Assembly: GCF_018127785.1 (NCBI RefSeq)
Contig: NZ_CP072390.1
Span: 1,240,001 to 1,304,000 of the forward strand
DNA length: 64,000 bases
Direction: 5' to 3'
From: Prevotella scopos JCM 17725
GTDB taxonomy: Bacteria; Bacteroidota; Bacteroidia; Bacteroidales; Bacteroidaceae
Of this stretch, positions 44,434-54,159 are shown in pieces. Position numbers and translations under genes: made by a program. Every line of letters starts with the position of its first letter. Positions within the stretch are counted from its first letter, which is position 1. The notes under the pieces were generated by a model. It was given only the letters and a program-made list of their open reading frames with translations, searched no databases and had not been told where the DNA came from.

Positions 44434-44674
44434 TAACGAATCGTGTGGGTTGTGTATTGATATTCCACCGGTTTGGTGCGGGTGCTTAGCACATGTCGTG
44501 CGGATGGTATGCACCACATGTGCGGAGGATTAACACCATTGCTGTATATGGAAGGGTAGTAGTTTAATGTGCGTCAAGCGTATTAAAACTAAGGTCAATT
44601 TAGAGTTGTGTTTAGTTTTTTGACAATATTTTTAGGCTCTATAACGAATTACCCACACGATTCGTTATAGAGCC
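44434..44674 (+). repeat. Dispersed terminal-inverted-repeat element, copy 2
   Basis: It begins ATAACGAATCGTGTGGGT and ends in a perfect hairpin, GGCTCTATAACGAAT / ATTCGTTATAGAGCC with a 10-nt loop (44635-44674). Between them are two to three 22-bp GCACATGTGGTGCGGATG-type units and the conserved block AACACCATTGCTGTATATGG. It ends 80 bp before the receptor gene at 44755. Confidence 0.78.
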
Positions 44675-44724
44675 ACATTTTCTAATATCGGTAATCATAA
44701 TTATGAATTCTGAATTAAAATCCC

Positions 44725-44732
44725 TATCTTTG
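44725..44732 (+). promoter_or_regulatory. -7 box TATCTTTG of the receptor/DUF4249 pair
   Basis: It matches TAnnTTTG and lies 22 bp before the ATG at 44755, so the leader would be very short. No clear -33 element was seen. Confidence 0.5.
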
Positions 44733-44754
44733 TACCGCTTAAATTTATTTTCAG

Positions 44755-47256
44755 ATGAATAAACAATTATTATTAGCTGCCTTATGGCTCAGTCCTTTGG
44801 GTTTGTATGCACATAAGGCTACGGATTCTGAGGCTACTACTTTGAAAAGTAATGCGCCTGTACAAAGAGTAATTCGGAGTATTGACGAGGACAAGACGCG
44901 ACAGCGTTTTACACTCAGTGGATATGTGAAAGACCGTAATGGAGAACCACTTATCAACGCAACTATCTACGACCTCACCACACGACAAGGTACGATGACC
45001 AATGCCTACGGACATTTCTCGCTCACATTAGGCGAGGGACGGCACGAAATTAGGTGTAGCTACGTGGGCTATAAGACCCTTGTCGAAACCATAGAACTTA
45101 CTGCCAATCAAAATCATGACATCATCCTGCAGAACGAAGCACAGTTGGATGAGGTTGTGGTGACAACCGACCTTAACTCGCCTTTGCTAAAAACACAGAC
45201 AGGTAAGATTTCTCTCTCACCAAAGGATATTAAGACTGAATACGCATTGTTGAGTAGTCCTGACGTTATCAAGACTTTGCAGCGCACGAGTGGTGTGTCA
45301 GATGGTATGGAACTTGCCAGTGGCCTCTATGTTCATGGTGGTAATGGCGACGAAAACCTCTTCCTCCTCGATGGTACACCACTCTATCATACCAACCACA
45401 CCTTAGGTCTTTTCTCCTCGTTCAATGCGGACGTAGTGAAGAATGTCGACTTCTATAAGAGCGGTTTCCCAGCACGCTATGGCGGTCGTCTGTCGAGTGT
45501 CATCGACGTGCGTACAGCTGATGGCGACCTTTATAACACCCATGGCAGCTATCGTATCGGTCTGCTCGATGGTGCCTTCCATATCGAAGGACCTATCAGA
45601 AAGGGCAAGACATCCTATAACTTCGGCTTGCGTCGTAGCTGGTTAGACCTCTTGACCCGTCCTGCCTTTGCGATTATGAACAGCAAGAGCGACAATGAAG
45701 ACAAGTTGAGTATGTCGTATTTCTTCCATGACTTAAACTTCAAGCTGACCAATATCTTCAATGAGCGTTCGCGTATGTCGCTGAGCATCTACTCTGGTGA
45801 GGACCGATTAGACGCAAAAGACGAGTGGCGTAGTAACAATAGCAGTGGTTATAACGACATCGACATCTATGAAAACCGTTTCCATTGGGGTAACTTCAAT
45901 GCTGCCTTAGACTGGAACTACCAGTTCTCACCGAAGCTCTTTGCTAACTTCACAGCCGTCTATACGCACAATCGCTCAACGGTTAGCAGTTCGGATGAGT
46001 GGAGATTTACACGCCCAGGAGAGAAAGAACAGCTGACACTGACCTCTCATGGCTATCGTTCATCTATCGATGACCTTGGATATCGAGCAGCTTTCGACTT
46101 CCGTCCAAACCCACGTCATCACATTCGCTTCGGTCATGACTATACTTATCACCGCTTCCAGCCACAGACCACCAGTCGTTTTGACAGCTATCAGGGCGAA
46201 GGTATGGCAAAGACTGATACCATTGCGAGCCACAGTCATAACAAGAATGTGGCACATCAGCTGACTTTCTATGCCGAAGACGAAATGATGCTCAACGAGA
46301 AGTGGAGCCTCAACGGCGGTGTGAATGCGGATGTCTTCCATATTAGTGGTAAGACCTTCTCAACGCTGAGTCCACGTCTGGCAATGAAGTTCCAGCCTAA
46401 CGACCGTCTATCTTTCAAAGCAAGCTACACGTTGATGAGCCAGTTTGTGCATAAGATTGCCAATTCCTTCCTCGATCTTCCAACCGACTATTGGGTGCCA
46501 ACGACAGCTCGTCTACATCCAATGCGCTCATGGCAGGTGGCTGCGGGAGCCTATATGAAACCAAACAAACACTGGTTGCTCTCGTTAGAGGCTTATTACA
46601 AGCGTTCAAGCCATATCCTACAATATTCAAGTTGGGTAGGACTGGAGCCGCCAGCAGCCAATTGGGACTATTTCGTTATGGAGGGCGAAGGCCGCTCATA
46701 TGGTGTTGAGTTGGATGCTGATTACAATATCTCCAACCTCAATCTACATGGTTCTTACACCCTCTCATGGGCAGAGAAGAAGTTTGATGACTTCTACGAT
46801 GGATGGTACTATGATAAGTTTGACAACCGTCATAAGTTCACCTTCACTGGCCGTTGGAACATCACGAAGAAGATTGCAGCCTTTGCCGCATGGACCTTCC
46901 GCACTGGTAACCGCATGACCATCCCAACACAGTATATTGGATTGCCAAACGTACCAGACCAGTCTGCCGAAGCCTTGAACTTCACTTGGAATAGTGACGG
47001 TGGCTTGAACTTTGCTTACGAAAAGCCAAACAACATCATCTTGCCAGCTTATCACCGTCTTGACATCGGCTTCGACTTCCGTCATACGACCAAGAAGGGC
47101 AATGAGCGCATCTGGAACCTCAGTTTCTATAATGCCTATTGCCACCTGAATTCTATGTGGGTACGTGTGAAAATCGACGATAAAAAACAGATGAAGATAA
47201 AGAACATGGCGTTCATCCCTGTTATTCCATCGTTCAGTTATACATTTAAATTCTAA
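44755..47256 (+). CDS. TonB-dependent receptor, paired with a DUF4249 lipoprotein
   Basis: The 833-residue protein has a signal peptide (LAALWLSPLGLYAHK), a carboxypeptidase-regulatory-like domain (about 50-135, FTLSGYVKDRNGEPLINATI), a plug domain (LDEVVVTTDLNSPLLKTQTG; VIKTLQRTSGVSDGMELASG; LFLLDGTPLYHTNHTLG; YKSGFPARYGGRLSSVIDVR) and a 22-strand-type barrel ending IPSFSYTFKF. The plug is complete. It is followed after 9 bp by a DUF4249 lipoprotein gene, a common pair in Bacteroidota. The substrate is unknown. Confidence 0.88.
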   Translation: MNKQLLLAALWLSPLGLYAHKATDSEATTLKSNAPVQRVIRSIDEDKTRQRFTLSGYVKDRNGEPLINATIYDLTTRQGTMTNAYGHFSLTLGEGRHEIRCSYVGYKTLVETIELTANQNHDIILQNEAQLDEVVVTTDLNSPLLKTQTGKISLSPKDIKTEYALLSSPDVIKTLQRTSGVSDGMELASGLYVHGGNGDENLFLLDGTPLYHTNHTLGLFSSFNADVVKNVDFYKSGFPARYGGRLSSVIDVRTADGDLYNTHGSYRIGLLDGAFHIEGPIRKGKTSYNFGLRRSWLDLLTRPAFAIMNSKSDNEDKLSMSYFFHDLNFKLTNIFNERSRMSLSIYSGEDRLDAKDEWRSNNSSGYNDIDIYENRFHWGNFNAALDWNYQFSPKLFANFTAVYTHNRSTVSSSDEWRFTRPGEKEQLTLTSHGYRSSIDDLGYRAAFDFRPNPRHHIRFGHDYTYHRFQPQTTSRFDSYQGEGMAKTDTIASHSHNKNVAHQLTFYAEDEMMLNEKWSLNGGVNADVFHISGKTFSTLSPRLAMKFQPNDRLSFKASYTLMSQFVHKIANSFLDLPTDYWVPTTARLHPMRSWQVAAGAYMKPNKHWLLSLEAYYKRSSHILQYSSWVGLEPPAANWDYFVMEGEGRSYGVELDADYNISNLNLHGSYTLSWAEKKFDDFYDGWYYDKFDNRHKFTFTGRWNITKKIAAFAAWTFRTGNRMTIPTQYIGLPNVPDQSAEALNFTWNSDGGLNFAYEKPNNIILPAYHRLDIGFDFRHTTKKGNERIWNLSFYNAYCHLNSMWVRVKIDDKKQMKIKNMAFIPVIPSFSYTFKF

Positions 47257-47265
47257 GCTTCGAGT

Positions 47266-48336
47266 ATGAAAAAGATATTATTTTTCCTCTTCCTTGCCCT
47301 GTCGGTAATGAGTTGCAAGGATGAATTCAGCGTCAGCAACCTGCCTGAGGCAAAGGCAAAGTTGGTTGTCTATTGTATGCCTTCTACTGCTGACACCACT
47401 TATATCACAGTGTCACGTAGCATACCTTTGAAACAATATAACGCAACACAGAAGAATGTGCTAATTGACGATGCAGCTATCAGCTATCAGTTGAACGGAC
47501 AAACCATGCCGGTGACAGCCTTAGGCAATGGTCGCTATCGTGTTGTGGGAAAGCAGAAAGCAGGCGACAAGGTGCAGTTGCGTGTTGAAGCACAAGGCTT
47601 AGAGGCTGTTGAGGCATCTACAGAGATTCCACAAGCCATTGGTATAAGCCACCTTGCGACGCGCATGGTGCGTATGAAGGAAGACCCTTCGTCAAGTGTA
47701 AAAGACTTCCTACAGCTGCAAGCAACCTTCACCGACCCTGCTGAGACACACGACTACTATGCTGTATGTGTGAGAAGGAAGATGTTGCGCAATTTTTATG
47801 TGGCATGCTACCGTAATATGGGAGGAGAAATGCAGGTAGTAAGAGTCTACTATGATTACGACGAATATTTAGAGACGAGCAAATATCAACAATGGGATAG
47901 CGTCTCTATCGAATATCAGTACGATAACTTCTATGTGCCTATTACTACGGCAAGTGAACCATTGCTGAATCCACTGTCTGATATAGACGACGATTTCGAC
48001 TTCAGTAGTGACTTCTATCAGAACTTCTATATCTTTGATGATGCTACTATCAACGGCAAGACCTATACCCTTCATCTGAACATTGAGCCGTTTGTGCGTG
48101 CCACAAATATGTCTGATAAGGCAGCGAAGGAGTTGAAGAGATTGTATAATATCGAGGAAGGTGTGGAGGTAGAACTCTATCATATCACCCCTGCTTACTA
48201 CCGTTTCTTGCAGGCGTTGAACGATGTTTCAAACAACTCTCTTGCCCAAGCAGGTCTATCTAACATCCGTACTACTTACAGCAATGTGAAGAATGGTATG
48301 GGAATTTGCGCTGGGTTTAATATGCAAAGGAGGTAG
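47266..48336 (+). CDS. DUF4249 family lipoprotein
   Basis: The 356 residues have the lipobox ALSVMSC (Cys near 17). The N-terminal part fits DUF4249: AKLVVYCMPSTADTTYITVS followed by an Ig-like region (ISYQLNGQTMPVTALGNGRY). A large acidic middle contains DIDDDFDFSSDFYQNFYIFD. These lipoproteins usually cap or assist the adjacent TonB-dependent receptor at the outer membrane. The operon ends at the hairpin at 48429. Confidence 0.82.
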   Translation: MKKILFFLFLALSVMSCKDEFSVSNLPEAKAKLVVYCMPSTADTTYITVSRSIPLKQYNATQKNVLIDDAAISYQLNGQTMPVTALGNGRYRVVGKQKAGDKVQLRVEAQGLEAVEASTEIPQAIGISHLATRMVRMKEDPSSSVKDFLQLQATFTDPAETHDYYAVCVRRKMLRNFYVACYRNMGGEMQVVRVYYDYDEYLETSKYQQWDSVSIEYQYDNFYVPITTASEPLLNPLSDIDDDFDFSSDFYQNFYIFDDATINGKTYTLHLNIEPFVRATNMSDKAAKELKRLYNIEEGVEVELYHITPAYYRFLQALNDVSNNSLAQAGLSNIRTTYSNVKNGMGICAGFNMQRR

Positions 48337-48428
48337 AAAAGAAAAGCCAACAAACTAACATAGCAGAGGGTGTGTCAAAACTAAAATAAAGACAGACCAA
48401 AGTTACAATTTGTAACTTTAAAAATAAA

Positions 48429-48475
48429 AGAGCCATATCAAACCCAGTATTCGAGTGATGATATGGCTCTTTTTA
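48429..48475. terminator. Rho-independent terminator
   Basis: Perfect 12-bp stem AGAGCCATATCA / TGATATGGCTCT and a T5 run. It lies between convergent genes. Confidence 0.85.
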
Positions 48476-48552
48476 TTGCTTTTAAAAGCGAGCAAGTTTC
48501 AATTTATAAGCTCATGTTTATTAAAATGGAGTTTTGACGCACCCTCCTCTTG

Positions 48553-48876
48553 TTATTTGATATTGTTTTTGTTTTTCATCCACCATCTCACAGCCGCATT
48601 CATAATCTCTTTCATGCCGTTGAGAATCTCTTTGACATTACTTTGAGTTAATTCACCATTGCCCTCACCGCCTGCATGCAGAAGGATAAAAGTCTTATCC
48701 AGCGGAGAATAACCATAGAGACCACGACTTTTAATGATTTTCAAATCCTCCTCAAAGCGTTCGGGTGTAGTACGTATGACTTGAACATCTAGGCGAGGCC
48801 ATGTAGTACATTCAATTAACTCAACTTCTTTTCCGTCCACTTCATGAATAGAATAATGGAATTCATAGGTTTTCAT
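48553..48876 (-). CDS. Conserved hypothetical small protein
   Basis: The 107-residue soluble protein (EFHYSIHEVDGKEVELIECT, FEEDLKIIKSRGLYGYSPLD, MKEIMNAAVRWWMKN) has no signal peptide or recognised domain. Codon use and composition look like a real gene. It stands alone between the receptor operon and a gene-free repeat region. Confidence 0.55.
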   Translation of the reverse strand: MKTYEFHYSIHEVDGKEVELIECTTWPRLDVQVIRTTPERFEEDLKIIKSRGLYGYSPLDKTFILLHAGGEGNGELTQSNVKEILNGMKEIMNAAVRWWMKNKNNIK

Positions 48877-49151
48877 TGCTCAATAACTCATTTAGTTGTT
48901 ATAAAATTACATATAGTTATTTATATTCTTACGATGTTCAGGACAGAAATACGTTCATATAATACGTAGAAAAATATCTGTACTTTTGGTTTGTCTCCAA
49001 AGCTACTCTTTACCATAAGTATAATATTTTTTCATTTATCGCCTTGGCGATGTCTTTTTGTTTTGTTCTATTTTGGAGTAGTACAGAAATTGTGTAACTT
49101 TGCCCCGAGGTTAATTGTTTGTACGTCACAATGCAAATTTAATTAATCCTT

Positions 49152-49175
49152 GGGAGACAGAGGTCTCCCTTTTTT
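49152..49175 (+). terminator. Short terminator hairpin
   Basis: GGGAGAC / GTCTCCC with a 4-nt loop and a T6 run. No gene lies directly upstream on the plus strand, so it may end a small unannotated transcript. Confidence 0.5.
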
Positions 49176-49304
49176 GTTTTTATGCATTGCTTGTTGAATT
49201 ATCTCTTACATGGGGGCTGCTCGCCCCCAAACCCCTCGGTGTTTTCAGGTATAGATTATTAGGCTACACCTGCACCAAAAATTGCAGTTCTATGTTGAAC
49301 TTGC
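49165..49304 (+). repeat. About 140-bp dispersed repeat, copy 2
   Basis: It matches 43930-44070 with a few changes (CATGGGGGCTGCTCGCCCCC against CATGAGGGCTGCTCGTCCAA). As in copy 1, the terminal-inverted-repeat element follows downstream. Confidence 0.75.
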
Positions 49305-49387
49305 ATACGTGAATTCAACTAGCAAGTACAAATTTACTTAATCAGTTCGTAAAAGGATTCTCTTGGTGTTATGAAATTCAATTTCTT

Positions 49388-49575
49388 TGGCTCTATAACG
49401 AATCGTGTGGGTTGTGTGTTGATATTCCACCGGTTTGGTGCGGAGGCTTAGCACATGTGGTGCGGATGCTTAGCACATGTGGTGCGGATGGTATGCACCA
49501 CATGTGCGAAGGGTTAACACCATTGCTGTATATGAAAGGGTAGGGATTTAATGTGCGTTAAGCGTATTAAAATTA
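49388..49575 (+). repeat. Dispersed element, copy 3 (right end degenerate)
   Basis: It starts with GGCTCTATAACGAATCGTGT. It contains the 22-bp unit GCACATGTGGTGCGGATGCT twice in perfect tandem plus partial units, then the AACACCATTGCTGTATATG block. No clear right inverted repeat was found after TATTAAAATTAAAGCC. Confidence 0.72.
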
Positions 49576-49626
49576 AAGCCTATTTTTGATACCCACATCC
49601 ACAATTACTTGTGTGAGGAATGGACA

Positions 49627-52179
49627 TCAAGGTTTATAATAAAAACTAAGCATCAGCTCTCTACCTCTAATGTCTTGATTACTAAAGCTACTTGAAAGCG
49701 TATTGTTAAGCCCATAGCTATAGCTTTTATTATTAAAGACATTGTTCCACGCAAGACTCAGGTCGAAGTGTTTGGCTTTAAATATCAAAGTGAAGTCTTG
49801 AAAGAACATATCCTTAAACTCCTTTTGTGCAATCTCGTTATGATAGTATTCCGTCAAAGTTTCCAGACTTAAGACCTTACAAAGGGGTACTCTAAGTCTT
49901 CCCTCATGCTTCCAACTATTTAGGTTAGAAGTCTTTCCGAAAGCAGGCATCTTCATCTGATGAAAGCCATAAGTAAGTTTATAAGTTAAATCTACACCCT
50001 TTATTAAACCTATATCAAGGTTAGAGGTTATATTTAAGTTCTTTGTGTCGTAAGGCATTCGTTGGTTATTCTGAACCATATAACTATTCATGGCATTATA
50101 TAACGCCTTTACATTTAGCTTTCCTTTCAAGAAGCCTATTCCTTGCGAAGCCATTAGGAACATATTCCAGCTATTGTACTTCGTGTCTCCTTGTGTCAGT
50201 GATTCTACGATATAGTTGCCCACAAAATCTTGGGTTGATGTATAAGGAGAGTCTCCAAACGACTTTGATATGCGGAATCGTATAGAAGTACCTTTCAGAG
50301 CATCGCTATAAACAACTCCTACTCCTACGCTTTTCTCTTTGTTTAGATTATAGCCTGCCAGACCTTTATTCATATATTGATAATCTTGCAGTACCAACGT
50401 TGGATAAAATTGGGCAGCATTAATCTGCATTGTATTAATAGATGCATCAGCCGAGAATGTCCATGATGCTGTGGCTTTCCATCTTATACGGAGGTTAGGG
50501 GAGAATAAGAATTTAGACTGACCATTATCTAAACTATACTTATAATGGTTGTACGACATATCGCCAGATAATGTGAAATTAAAGTCCTTCACTGTATATT
50601 CAATGCTCGGATTGGTATAGAAACTTGCAAATGTAAAGCTGCTTTTGCCCATCAGTAGTCCAATACTATCTGGAACTCCCACTAAATCAGAAGTGAAGCG
50701 GTGTTCTCCTGCATTTACTCCTATTTCTCCTGATAGAATAAATCTACCTATTCTAAGACTTCCACTTACGTCCGTATTCGTTTCATAGTAATGTTGATTA
50801 ATAGACTGTACCAGTGAATCGACATATAGTTGTTGCGGACGTACATCCATTATATTCTTTGATTGCAGAGTAATAAGGCGTTTGCCATATTTCTTCATTA
50901 TACTGAAATTATCTTTTAATGTATAAATCGGAAGATTACCCATCATCTTATGCGGATGAGTCCCCTGTTCATTCAGCCATTGTTTGTTCCAAGAAAAGTC
51001 ACCAGAAAGCTCATTTTTAAGATAATGATTTTTAGCGTTATTCTCGTATTTTATCTTTGCAAAGAGGTCATTACTTTTCTCCAAATACTGTTTTCTGTTT
51101 TCTATTGTCCTTATACCGCTATTCGTATAAAAGTCTGAATGGCGCAAAGAGGTAGCCTCATTACGGTCATTGACAAATGTAATCTGCACGTTTACCTGAG
51201 AGTTTTCATCTATACGCTGTAGTGCATTCAAACTAACTACATGTGTGCGGTTAAATAATGAACGTCCTTTGAGCAATAAAGGCGATGGTGAAGGAAGAGA
51301 GAGCATAGCTGACAAAGGACTTTGTAGCTCATTAAAACTTAAAAGATTGTCCGTCTCTCTCCTTATATTCTTACCTATATTATTTGTCTTATAGGTGAGA
51401 ATTGTCTGAAAAGAAGGCTTCAGACGCATGGCAAAGGTTTCAAAATTCCACAATCCTCCATGACTCTTTAGTCCTATGCCACCGCTATAGGTCGTCACCC
51501 AGTGTGCCTTAGCCCCTTGCTTCATTCTGATATTGATAGCGTTATCGTCAGAATAAGTAAAATCATCTAACACACGGATAGGTTGATGATGCTTCATTAC
51601 TTCTACCGTTGCTACATCCTCTTGAGGCAATGACTTTGTTGCCAAGCCATATTTCCCTCCCATCAGATTCATACCTTCTATATAGAAGTTGCTGATAGAC
51701 TTACCCTCGTATTGTATCTCGCCATTTTCTTTATTCACATCAAAGCCCGGGACACGCGCAAGAACATCAGCCAATGTTCGGTCTCCTTCTTTTTTATAGG
51801 TAGTGAGTAGATATTGAATCGTATCACCTTTTATCTTAATTGGCTTTGCCTTTACAGTTATCTCCGATAACGTTTTCGTATCTTCCTCTAATGTAATATG
51901 CTGTGCAGGCATATCCATTGTAACCTTTAATTCCTGCTTTTTATAACTTATTGCTGAAATAGATAGAATATTACCTTCTTGTGCTGTAATGGTAAATTTC
52001 CCCTTAGCATCTGTCTGACAGAAATGTAATGTCTTTTTTGTGGTTGCATCTACAGTCTTGATAATAGCTGCAGACACAGGGTGTCCTCCTACGTCAGTAA
52101 CGACACCTTCCACTATCCTCTGTGCACTTATTGACTGTACAAGTAGGATAAGCAAACATAAAATAATATATTTCTTCAT
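49627..52179 (-). CDS. Outer-membrane TonB-receptor-like protein, partner of GLPGLI protein
   Basis: The 850-residue protein has a signal peptide (LLILLVQSISAQ), a carboxypeptidase-regulatory-like domain (about 22-100, RIVEGVVTDVGGHPVSAAII), a plug-like region (LSEITVKAKPIKIKGDTIQY; DVLARVPGFDVNKENGEIQY; SNFYIEGMNLMGGKYGL; VEVMKHHQPIRVLDDF) and a long barrel. Such proteins are regularly encoded next to GLPGLI proteins, as here (10 bp upstream). A truncated second copy of its 5' end lies at 53049. The substrate is unknown. Confidence 0.8.
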   Translation of the reverse strand: MKKYIILCLLILLVQSISAQRIVEGVVTDVGGHPVSAAIIKTVDATTKKTLHFCQTDAKGKFTITAQEGNILSISAISYKKQELKVTMDMPAQHITLEEDTKTLSEITVKAKPIKIKGDTIQYLLTTYKKEGDRTLADVLARVPGFDVNKENGEIQYEGKSISNFYIEGMNLMGGKYGLATKSLPQEDVATVEVMKHHQPIRVLDDFTYSDDNAINIRMKQGAKAHWVTTYSGGIGLKSHGGLWNFETFAMRLKPSFQTILTYKTNNIGKNIRRETDNLLSFNELQSPLSAMLSLPSPSPLLLKGRSLFNRTHVVSLNALQRIDENSQVNVQITFVNDRNEATSLRHSDFYTNSGIRTIENRKQYLEKSNDLFAKIKYENNAKNHYLKNELSGDFSWNKQWLNEQGTHPHKMMGNLPIYTLKDNFSIMKKYGKRLITLQSKNIMDVRPQQLYVDSLVQSINQHYYETNTDVSGSLRIGRFILSGEIGVNAGEHRFTSDLVGVPDSIGLLMGKSSFTFASFYTNPSIEYTVKDFNFTLSGDMSYNHYKYSLDNGQSKFLFSPNLRIRWKATASWTFSADASINTMQINAAQFYPTLVLQDYQYMNKGLAGYNLNKEKSVGVGVVYSDALKGTSIRFRISKSFGDSPYTSTQDFVGNYIVESLTQGDTKYNSWNMFLMASQGIGFLKGKLNVKALYNAMNSYMVQNNQRMPYDTKNLNITSNLDIGLIKGVDLTYKLTYGFHQMKMPAFGKTSNLNSWKHEGRLRVPLCKVLSLETLTEYYHNEIAQKEFKDMFFQDFTLIFKAKHFDLSLAWNNVFNNKSYSYGLNNTLSSSFSNQDIRGRELMLSFYYKP

Positions 52180-52189
52180 TAGTAATATC

Positions 52190-52951
52190 TTATTCTAATT
52201 CCATTTCGGGAATAAAGATTGTATTCTTTGGATAGAGCGTATGGTTTGAAGCCTTTTTTAAATAAGAGAGTCGGTCTATATCCTTATACTTTTTCTCCCA
52301 GAAATTATAAAACGTTACAGGTGGCAACTGCTCTCTTTTTATGTTACTTGCAATTATGTCTAAAAAACCATCGCAATGCGCGGCTAAGATTAAACCGGGT
52401 AGTTCACCTAATTTCCACGGACCGAGCGGTAAAGGAATCTCCTCACAGAACCACACCTTCCAGTCTCGTCCACGGAAATGTGTTGTCGCCATTGTGCAAT
52501 TAAACCCTATTATATTTCGTGTACTGTCTTCGTGAATAACCCATTCCGGTGTGGGTATGTCTTCTGTTATCTTATAGTGAGAGTCCCAGACCTGTGTGTA
52601 AGTTGTCATTTTTCCTTCTTCAAGATTTCTGTAAAGATAATCATTATAATTAGGACCTCCTACTGTCGGAATGGTCTTATTTTTATTGCGAGCAGCTTCT
52701 ATCTCTTCATTAATTATCGCCAAAGCTGTCTCAGGGTTGCTCCCTAAGGAATCGGACCGTAAATTATGATAGCTAAAATATTCACTTACATTCTTTCCTA
52801 TTCTAAGCGCATAGTCATCATAACGGTTAAGATACTTTGTGTGATAACAGATTTCGAGAATGCTCGGTTCAATGATATGTGTCTCTTGTCCAAAGCAACT
52901 AAGCAGTGACAACATGAATGTGATACAGAAAGAGTATAATTTCATAATCAT
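52190..52951 (-). CDS. GLPGLI family protein (copy 2)
   Basis: The 253 residues have a signal peptide (MLSLLSCFGQ). The family signature appears in variant form as WKLGELPGLILAAHCDG near residues 181-197, preceded by the usual W-x-I-H-x-D-S-T-R segment (PEWVIHEDSTRNIIG) and KVWFCEEIPLPLGPWKL. The family is thought to be exported and to act with a neighbouring outer-membrane receptor. It is about 85-90% identical by eye to the gene at 53407. The start may be the second ATG, at 52945. Confidence 0.85.
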   Translation of the reverse strand: MIMKLYSFCITFMLSLLSCFGQETHIIEPSILEICYHTKYLNRYDDYALRIGKNVSEYFSYHNLRSDSLGSNPETALAIINEEIEAARNKNKTIPTVGGPNYNDYLYRNLEEGKMTTYTQVWDSHYKITEDIPTPEWVIHEDSTRNIIGFNCTMATTHFRGRDWKVWFCEEIPLPLGPWKLGELPGLILAAHCDGFLDIIASNIKREQLPPVTFYNFWEKKYKDIDRLSYLKKASNHTLYPKNTIFIPEMELE

Positions 52952-53048
52952 TATTTTTGATTAACGTGTTTAGAGATAATCCACTGTGCATTAGTCTCTT
53001 TTCTTTATAGGTCTCATTGATTTAGATATTGCAAATATATAATAATAT

Positions 53049-53396
53049 TCAATACGGCGCAACTATTTGGCTCAATAATTTGCAGCGTATTATGTAAGAG
53101 GAATAGTAGTTGTGTTTATAGCTTTTGTGGATAATGTAAAATAAATTCACAACGTGCTTTTTTATTGATGCTCTTTTGGATAGAATATTACCTTCTTGTG
53201 CTGTGATAGTAAATTTTCCTTTAGAATCTGTCTGACAGAAATGTAATGTCTTTTTTGTGGTTGCATCTATAGTCTTGATAATAGCTGCAGACACAGGGTG
53301 TCCTCCTACATCAGTAACGACACCTTCCACTATCCTCTGTGCACTTATTGACTGTACAAGTAGGATAAGTAAACATAAGGTAATATATTTCTTCAT
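53049..53396 (-). pseudogene. Truncated duplicate of the outer-membrane receptor gene (5' end only)
   Basis: The first 75 residues are nearly identical to those of the 49627-52179 protein (signal peptide and start of the regulatory-like domain). After EGNILS the frame continues into unrelated AT-rich codons and stops. It is the remains of a tandem duplication of the GLPGLI-receptor pair with most of the receptor deleted. Confidence 0.85.
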
Positions 53397-53406
53397 CAGT
53401 AATATC

Positions 53407-54159
53407 TTATTCTAACTCCATTTTGGGAGTCATGGTTGTATTCTTTGGGTAGATTGTAGGGTCTGAAGCCTTTTTTAAATAAGAGAGTCGGTCTATATCC
53501 TTATACTTTTTTTTCCAGAAATTATAAAACTTGACAGGTGACAACTGTTCTCTTTTAATGTTACTTGCAATTATGTCTAAATAGCCATCGCAATGTGCAG
53601 CTAAGATTAAACCGGGTAGTCCACCTAATTTCCACGGACCGAGCGGTAAAGGAATCTCCTCACTGAACCACACCTTCCAGTCTCGTCCACGGAAATGTGT
53701 GGTCGCCATCGTGCAATTAAAGCCTATGACACTTCGTGTACTGTCTTCGTGAATAACCCATTCCGGTGTGGGTATGTCCTCTGTTATCTTATAATGAGAG
53801 TCCCAGACCTGTGTGTAGGTTGTCATTTTTCCTTCTTCAAGATTTCTGTAAAGATAATCACCACTATTAGGACTTTCTACCTTAGTAGTTTGATTCTTAC
53901 TTTCGAGTCTTTCTATCCATTCGTTAATTACCGCTTCAACTGTCTCAGGGTTGCTCCCTAAGGAATCGAAGCGTAAAGTATGATAGCTAAAGTATTCACT
54001 TACATTTTTCCCTATCCTAAGTGCATAGTCATCATAACTGTTAAGATACTTTGTGTGATAACTGATTTCGAGAATGCTCGGTTCGATGATATGTGTCTCT
54101 TGTCCAAAGCAACTAAGCAGAGACAACATAAACGTGATACAGACGGAGTATAACTTCAT
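53407..54159 (-). CDS. GLPGLI family protein (copy 1)
   Basis: The 250 residues have a signal peptide (SLLSCFGQ). The family signature is exact: WKLGGLPGLILAAHCDG. It is a close paralogue of the gene at 52190, differing mainly in the middle (NEWIERLESKNQTTKVESPN) and at the C-terminus. It is the first gene of the minus-strand group 54159-49627. It is intact, but its own receptor partner is truncated. Confidence 0.87.
   Translation of the reverse strand: MKLYSVCITFMLSLLSCFGQETHIIEPSILEISYHTKYLNSYDDYALRIGKNVSEYFSYHTLRFDSLGSNPETVEAVINEWIERLESKNQTTKVESPNSGDYLYRNLEEGKMTTYTQVWDSHYKITEDIPTPEWVIHEDSTRSVIGFNCTMATTHFRGRDWKVWFSEEIPLPLGPWKLGGLPGLILAAHCDGYLDIIASNIKREQLSPVKFYNFWKKKYKDIDRLSYLKKASDPTIYPKNTTMTPKMELE

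Noticed and set aside
49115-49312. 65-codon plus-strand reading frame
   Set aside because: It consists mostly of a terminator hairpin and the 140-bp repeat.
49430-49510. Tandem 22-bp units as a possible CRISPR array
   Set aside because: The units are directly adjacent or nearly so, with no unique spacers and no cas genes in the window.
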